DNA of 64,000 nucleotides from contig NZ_CP060140.1 of assembly GCF_022376295.1 (NCBI RefSeq), positions 1,058,356 to 1,122,355 of the forward strand, in the 5' to 3' direction. A model generated the notes under the pieces. The model saw nothing but the letters and a program-made list of their open reading frames with translations, did not search any database and was not told the DNA's origin. Position 1 is the first letter of the stretch; every line of letters begins with the position of its first letter. This stretch comes from Nodularia sphaerocarpa UHCC 0038. GTDB lineage: Bacteria > Cyanobacteriota > Cyanobacteriia > Cyanobacteriales > Nostocaceae. The position numbers were made by a program, and so were the translations under genes. Shown piece by piece: positions 61,705-64,000 of the stretch.

Positions 61705-63948
61705 ATGCATTCAGATGGCGAACTGTCTTTGGAGGCCGGTTTAGTTGCCCTCAAACAAGGAAATTATCAAACTGCGATCGCTAAACTTACACCTGTGGCT
61801 AGTAGTCAAGAAAATACTACCGCTAACTTACAGGCAAGAGTTGGTTTAGTGATGGCTTATGCCCGCGTTGGGCAAATCCGCAAGGCTAGCGCCCTGTGTC
61901 AACTTCTCACCCAAAGCCAGAATACACAAGTGAAAGAATGGGCTGAACTGGCTCTTACTCACTTGACAAAACGCAAAAAAAGTAGTAAGGATTCAAATAC
62001 TGCACCAAAACACAAACCACAGGATACAGCAGCAGAAACTACCAGCGTTCACAATTCATCTGGCGTGAAATCAGTGAGCTTGGGCAATCCGGTGATACCG
62101 TCAGTTGGGTATCAAAACAGAATGATGAACGCAGACGCACCTGTGAGCATCTCAGGTAGTTTTTTCGGCTCCAGCAGTCAGACAAAAACGCCATCATCCA
62201 GTATTTATTGGCGACAAGGAAAACGCGCCAAAGTATGGCAGCCTCTGCGTAAACCCAACTTAATTCCCTTACGGTTGCTAGCCGTCGGCACATTTGCGGC
62301 TCTGTTTTGGGTAATGCGAGAAGTTATCAATTTGGTAACAGGATTTATTAACTTTGCTTTAGTCAAACTACCTTACTTAAATCCATTACAGTTTCTTTAC
62401 CGCAACCCTACCCCATTTTTATTGATAGTTTTATTCATTATAATTGGACTATCACCCTGGTTGTTAGATTGGCTGTTAGCAGACTTTTATGGACAGCGAG
62501 AATTGTCCAAAGATGTATTACATAACCACAGTCGCGAAACAGCTAGGGTATTACAACGTTACTGTCAACAGCGTCGCTGGCAGTCACCCAAACTGCGAAT
62601 TCTGCCGGTAGCAGCACCAATAGCTCTGAGTTATGGGAATTTGTCCCGCAACGCCCGGATTGTGGTTAGTCAGGGACTATTAGAGCAATTAGCAGATGAT
62701 GAAATTGCTACTATCTATGCAACACAGTTAGGACATATTGCCCACTGGGATTTTGTGGTGATGTCTCTGGTATTGCTGCTGACACTACCGATTCATCGAC
62801 TATATCAGCAAATATCAATATGGGGAAACAAGAAATCAGAGGGGATTTGGTATAAGCCAATAACCATTTTGGCTAGTGTGATTTATGGACTTTGGTGTTT
62901 ATTGACTGGGATTAGTTTATGGTTGTCGCGGTTGCGGCTTTACTATAGCGATCGCCTCGCGTCGGAAATTACCGGTAATCCCAATGCTTTGACTAGGGCT
63001 TTACTCAAAATTGCCATCGGAATTGCTGTTGATATCCAAAAATCAGAACAAACCAATTGGCATTTGTCAAGTTTAAATTTATTCATCCCCGTAGGTTATG
63101 AGCAGAGTCTTTCTTTAGGTAGTATTGCAGGTCAACAGCCCTTTGAAACTTTATTGATGTGGGATACTATTTACCCATATCGGCGCTGGTTTACAATTAA
63201 TAATAGCCATCCCTTAATAGGCGATCGCATCCAACGTCTGAGTCAAATTGCCCGCCATTGGCATATAGACCCTGAACTACATCTAACTAGTCCTGGACTG
63301 AGCGTAGCCGAAGTCCAACCAACTTATCAGGTGAAGCGTCAGTCCTTCTTATTACAAATCGCGCCCTTTTTGGCCATTCCCCTAGGTGCTGTATTTGCCG
63401 GTCTCATCTGGCTGACGTGGCAAACTGCTTTCACTCTCAGGTTAATCAATCTCAAATGGATATACGAAGATTGGAGTTTTGTTACAGGTTGCCTACTGAT
63501 TGGCTTTAGCATTGGTATGGTGTTGCGGATGAATTCGTTTTTTCCAGACATCAAAAATGCTACTGTGCAGAATGATCACAGCCTGCCCAACCTATTAACC
63601 AATCCATCGGCTATTCCTATTGATAGTATTAGTGTCCGTCTGTCCGGTAAGCTATTGGGTCGCCGAGGTACTGCCAATTGCTTAGGACAAGACTTAATTT
63701 TACAATCTAGTACAGGGCTAGTGAAATTACACCATCTTCCCTTGGGACAGTCAGTAAATCCCCAAGATTTAATTGGGCGGCAAATTATCGTCACAGGCTG
63801 GTTCCGCCGAGGAGCAACACCTTGGATTGATATTCACACAGTCCAAACTCAGAGTGGTAAAACCATTCAGAGTCCTCATCCTATTTGGTCTACTGTTGTG
63901 GCAGTTGCCGCACAAGCTTGGGGTGCATACATCTTTCTTACAGGCTAG
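61705..63948 (+). CDS. Degenerate M48-peptidase-like membrane protein with N-terminal TPR, 747 aa
   Basis: Residues about 5-85 form a TPR-like helical pair (LEAGLVALKQGNYQTAIAKL), followed by a Ser/Thr/Lys-rich linker. Then come membrane helices (LLAVGTFAALFWVMREVINLV, FLLIVLFIIIGLSPWLLDWLLA) and an M48/HtpX-like core. The zinc motif HExxH is replaced by TQLGH (QLGHIAHWDF), and the usual downstream EADR by YYSDRLASEIT, so proteolysis is doubtful. Two further membrane helices and a C-terminal beta domain (SVRLSGKLLGRRGTANCLGQDLILQSSTG) close it. ATG 61705 (MHSDGELSLE) is chosen; TTG 61657 would add 16 residues. Confidence 0.8.
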   Translation: MHSDGELSLEAGLVALKQGNYQTAIAKLTPVASSQENTTANLQARVGLVMAYARVGQIRKASALCQLLTQSQNTQVKEWAELALTHLTKRKKSSKDSNTAPKHKPQDTAAETTSVHNSSGVKSVSLGNPVIPSVGYQNRMMNADAPVSISGSFFGSSSQTKTPSSSIYWRQGKRAKVWQPLRKPNLIPLRLLAVGTFAALFWVMREVINLVTGFINFALVKLPYLNPLQFLYRNPTPFLLIVLFIIIGLSPWLLDWLLADFYGQRELSKDVLHNHSRETARVLQRYCQQRRWQSPKLRILPVAAPIALSYGNLSRNARIVVSQGLLEQLADDEIATIYATQLGHIAHWDFVVMSLVLLLTLPIHRLYQQISIWGNKKSEGIWYKPITILASVIYGLWCLLTGISLWLSRLRLYYSDRLASEITGNPNALTRALLKIAIGIAVDIQKSEQTNWHLSSLNLFIPVGYEQSLSLGSIAGQQPFETLLMWDTIYPYRRWFTINNSHPLIGDRIQRLSQIARHWHIDPELHLTSPGLSVAEVQPTYQVKRQSFLLQIAPFLAIPLGAVFAGLIWLTWQTAFTLRLINLKWIYEDWSFVTGCLLIGFSIGMVLRMNSFFPDIKNATVQNDHSLPNLLTNPSAIPIDSISVRLSGKLLGRRGTANCLGQDLILQSSTGLVKLHHLPLGQSVNPQDLIGRQIIVTGWFRRGATPWIDIHTVQTQSGKTIQSPHPIWSTVVAVAAQAWGAYIFLTG

Positions 63949-64000
63949 CACCGCTACGCGCAAATCAAAAGTCAGCCTTAGGGATGTGAGGACAGATAAT

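Overview
The window is chromosomal DNA from a cyanobacterium, most likely a filamentous heterocyst-forming one (Nostoc/Anabaena/Nodularia group). The evidence is: a photosystem II gene (psbI); the fbp-tal-zwf-opcA gene order known from Nostoc; very frequent GCGATCGC (HIP1-like) octamers; short tandem and palindromic repeats typical of Nostocales; a cyanobacteriochrome-type sensor kinase; and cyanobacterial rRNA. Genus cannot be fixed from the window alone.

Layout. 1-4535: an rRNA operon (16S cut by the left edge, spacer without tRNAs, 23S, 5S, terminator). 4656-10600: accessory genes. These include a three-gene minus-strand cluster headed by a small PCxxC deaminase-like protein (6289-8089), divergent from a membrane GTPase. 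11105-12820: a Ser/Thr kinase fused to an FGE-type C-lectin domain whose C-terminus looks like a diversity-generating-retroelement variable region. 13126-15051: a lumenal pentapeptide protein, purK and the 6S RNA. 15303-19880: a catalytic/non-catalytic M16 peptidase pair, a peptidoglycan-binding protein, a holin-like membrane protein and a lone CbiG C-domain protein. About 20058-20160 is a probable small RNA. 20571-28817: UPF0182, a P-type ATPase, a cNMP-binding protein and cobyrinate a,c-diamide synthase (carrying an in-frame repeat insertion).

29196-34807: the oxidative pentose phosphate cluster fbp-tal-zwf-opcA, all on the minus strand. 34984-37665: a DUF29 protein, an RRM RNA-binding protein, a complete IS982-family element (36141-37145) and a small conserved protein. 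37790-42166: class II ribonucleotide reductase interrupted by two inteins at its active-site cysteines. 42666-45858: two sensor kinases in tandem. 45821-49578: an LptD-like outer membrane protein, psbI and a hexapeptide acyltransferase. 49579-51765 is gene-poor. 51766-55104: glycogen phosphorylase and a DUF429 protein. 55229-57364: a restriction-modification system with a controller protein and C-box-like operators. 57621-63948: trpS, metF, prfC and a degenerate M48-type membrane protein.

How the genes connect. The G6PDH operon (fbp, tal, zwf, opcA) and glgP feed glycogen carbon into the oxidative pentose phosphate route that supplies reductant in the dark and in heterocysts. cbiA and the CbiG-type protein belong to cobalamin synthesis, and the class II reductase uses the resulting adenosylcobalamin. 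The points most worth a second look are the deaminase cluster, the putative DGR target, the double-intein reductase, the repeat-invaded cbiA, and the paired operators of the restriction-modification system.
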